Shown: piece after piece, positions 61,134-64,000 of the stretch
How positions within the stretch are numbered: position 1 is the first letter of the stretch
Layout: the number at the start of each line of letters is the position of its first letter
Assembly: GCA_016946835.1 (NCBI GenBank)
Contig: JACVTC010000127.1
Coordinates: 341,001 to 405,000, forward strand
Source: Neocallimastix lanati (nom. inval.)
Lineage: Eukaryota > Neocallimastigomycota > Neocallimastigomycetes > Neocallimastigales > Neocallimastigaceae
Direction of reading: 5' to 3'
DNA: 64,000 nucleotides
Position numbers and translations under genes: made by a program
Notes under the pieces: generated by a model
The model's input: the letters and a program-made list of their open reading frames with translations, nothing else
Told to the model about the DNA's origin: nothing
The model's database searches: none

Positions 61134-61989
61134 TAAAATATTTAAGATATTTAATTATTTATTTTTATATTCCTTTGATATTAAACATATACCAATGTAA
61201 TTGAAATAGCAAATATATGAATCTAATATACTATATTATTATTACTTCCAATTTTTTTTTCTTTAATAATTAACTAGTAACTTTATATTTAATACTATGA
61301 GCATAATATATCTGGAGATTTACAATTATATTTATTTTTTTTAATTGTATTAGGTTACTTCTTTAATTATTGTTATCATAAAATAAATTCTATAAATATT
61401 GTTATATTTATTTATTTACTTATTTATTTAAATTAATAAAAGATTGTAACAATTCTGAATAAATGTAATATATTTTGTACAATATATTAGTACAATTCTC
61501 TCTCTTTATTATATATATTAATGAAATCAATAGATTCTAAAAGATTAAGTCTTAGTATGAAGGTTAGAATAAATCTAAATAAATGATGAAAAGCAATATT
61601 GATTTTATTTTTTTTATATCACCTTAATAATTTAAATTTTTATTATAATGAATTTATAATAAAAGAATTTTTTTTTTTTTTTTAAATTAATACTTTATCA
61701 ATCAATATGACTTTATTATTGTTTCAAACATTAATTACTCTTACTTTTAATTGTAGGCTTACTCTTTATCATTATTTAGTTTTCAATAACTATAACATTA
61801 AACATATATATTTCAAGTAGATTCTAATAAGTATTTGTTCATTTTCAAAAATATATATTATAAATAAACATCAATTTAAATTATTTTTTATTATTTATGA
61901 TAAATATGTAATAAAGAATTAGCCTTTATTTTATTTGCGGATAAAAGTATATTATTAATTTTAATTATTAATTATATTATTTTTGTGTG

Positions 61990-62030
<41 letters not shown>

Positions 62031-62431
62031 TAAAAACTAGACAGATGTAATTAATTTTAATTATCAATTATATGTTTTTGTGTAATTAAATATAATAAAA
62101 AAAAAAAAAAAAAAGAAAAACTAGACAAATATATTAGATTTTTTAATATTAATTATATTTTATAATTTTATGATTTTATGTGGTTAAACATTATAAAAAA
62201 AATTAAATAGATATAATTATTGTAGAAAATATATATAAATATATAAATGGGATACATATATATGTATATATTTTTTTTAAATAAAAAAAAAAAAAAGGGA
62301 ATAATTTATTAATAATATTGAAGTTTTTTATAAAATTCTTTTTTTTTTTTTTTTTTTTATCGATTTTAAAGAATGAAATTGATGTTTTAAAAACAAAACA
62401 AAAAAAATTTTTAGATATAAAATTTAAAAAA

Positions 62432-62878
62432 ATGTTAAATATATATTATATATTTAGTTATGGAAAAGAAAAAATAGAATATATTCAATACATATTTATG
62501 ATATATTCTAATATTTTTCAAAAACAAAAAAATTATAAAGTAGTTCTTTTATTTTTAATTTATCATAATTTATTTTTTTTTTTTTTTTTTCTTTTTTTTT
62601 TTTTTTTGGTAACAAATATATATTATTGTAGATATAATTTATCAAATTTTAAAATTAATATAAAAAAAAAAAAAAAAATACAGAAATTTTTTCAAAATAC
62701 TTTTTTCTGTATTTTTATTTATTTATTTATTTATTTATTTTACATTTTATTTTATTTAAAATATATATATATATATGAATATACAATTAAAAGTAACAAA
62801 CTTAAATATTACCTATTTTCCAATTTTTTTTTTTTTTTAAAAAAAAAAGTATATTTAATTATTTTGAAGAAAAGTTAA
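62432..62878 (+). other. Unusually long open frame in AT-only DNA (doubtful gene)
   Basis: From the first ATG at 62432 the frame stays open 148 codons (it is open upstream to a TTG at 62318, 186 codons). The product is Phe/Ile/Lys/Tyr-rich with homopolymer Phe and Lys stretches and no recognised domain. Several stretches could be membrane-like. Given the density of TAA/TAG words in such DNA, this length is unexpected, but T- and A-runs free of stops make up part of it. No homology can be claimed. Confidence 0.15.
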
Positions 62879-64000
62879 TCATAAATATTATTATTATTAA
62901 TATTTTGGATCTTCATAATAAATTTGAATTTTTAGATAATAATAATAATAATAGTAATAATAATAATAATAGTAATAATAATAATAATATATATATATAT
63001 ATATTTATATATATATTTTATTTTATTTATTTTTTTTTTTCTATTGAAATAGAAATTTGACTTTTTTTTTAAAAAAAAAAAAAAAAATTTACTCTATTGA
63101 ATTATTTTTTTTTAAAAAAAAAAATCTTTTCAATATATACATAAATTTAATAAAGATAATTAAAGTAATACTGTAGAAAGTTTCTTTTTATTATTGTATT
63201 TAGAATACTAATAAATTATTTTCAAAATATATATAAAAAAAAAAAGAATAAAAAAACTTGCCATTAATTACATAAACTTTTATTTAATATTATTTTCTTC
63301 GATTAAATAAAATTTATTATAATAATTATATTTATAGATAATTTTAATTATTAAATATATATATATATATATTTTAAAAAAAAAAAAAAATTATATAGAT
63401 AAAAAATAGTATATATTTATTAATTAATATAAAAAAAATTATTTTATAAAATAAAATATGATATATTAATATTTTCAGAATAGTTTTAATTTTTATATTT
63501 AGAATTTTAGGTTATCTATATATTACATAATATATTTTTAAAAATAATTTTTGATAATTGGTGAAACGATGATTTAAGCATGTATTTTATAAAGAAAGTT
63601 TATTTTTTTTTTTCTGTAACACATAAAGTAATTATAAAATTTTTTTCTAACTTTCTTTATATGCAGTAATAAAAGTAATTTGAGTAGCTTAAATAATTAA
63701 TAAGAGGATATGAATATGTTATACTAAATGCATTTGAATAAAACCTTTCATATAACAATTTTTTAATTTTCTTTATTTATTGTAAAAGTAATAATTCAAA
63801 TAACTTAAATAATTAAAATAATTAATAGGATATGTCATTCAAAGGTATTTAAATAAAAAAAAAAATTTTTTTTATTATATAATTTAGATATTATAATTTA
63901 TGTTTAAGTTTTTTTGTTTATATATATATTATTTAATAAATTTTTAATAAGGTTTAAACAATTTAATTAGCTTATATAGATTATTAAGTCATTATCAGCT

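Overview
The window looks like nuclear DNA of an anaerobic gut fungus (Neocallimastigomycota: Piromyces, Neocallimastix, Anaeromyces or a relative). The basis is the very AT-rich spacer DNA with long homopolymer and AAT/TTTA tracts, intron-poor genes with short GT-AG introns, a CotH-family secreted protein, and a codon-optimised fungal-type hexose transporter and glycogen branching enzyme. The genus cannot be fixed from sequence alone. Genes fill only about a quarter of the window.

Layout. 1-20.8 kb: a family of nearly identical sugar transporters arranged head to head. Three copies are on the minus strand (the first cut by the window edge), followed by a 2.9 kb divergent spacer, three copies on the plus strand, and a seventh decayed copy split by a retroposon. 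The copies are mosaics: two pairs of amino-acid sites show all four combinations, as expected from gene conversion across both arms. 23.3-25.5 kb: a three-exon CotH gene with signal peptide and GPI-like tail. 25.5-29.3 kb: decayed LINE material. 29.9-31.4 kb: a diverged member of the transporter family with C-ending codons.

33.6-36.2 kb: MITE-like sequence and minisatellites (37 bp x 11; 58 bp). 37.46-38.47 kb: a young 5'-truncated LINE with an 11-bp target duplication. 38.71-43.54 kb: a complete Mutator-like element (52-bp terminal inverted repeats, 9-bp target duplication) that carries a decayed MULE transposase and also a small cysteine-rich secreted-protein gene with two in-frame TGA codons. 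44.3-49.5 kb: LINE copies, the longest with endonuclease and reverse transcriptase. In that copy, RT motif A has been flipped by an exact 32-bp inversion. 50.8-53.2 kb: glycogen branching enzyme with one intron. 53.2-64 kb: a gene desert of AT-rich, microsatellite-laden DNA.

The host genes suggest a carbohydrate theme: multicopy hexose uptake, glycogen branching, and a secreted CotH protein. No physical operon-like link is implied. The strongest leads for a second look are the mosaic inverted transporter array, the MULE with its gene-like cargo, the two-copy retroposon with visible filled and empty sites, the tail-only LINE insertion, and the RT micro-inversion.
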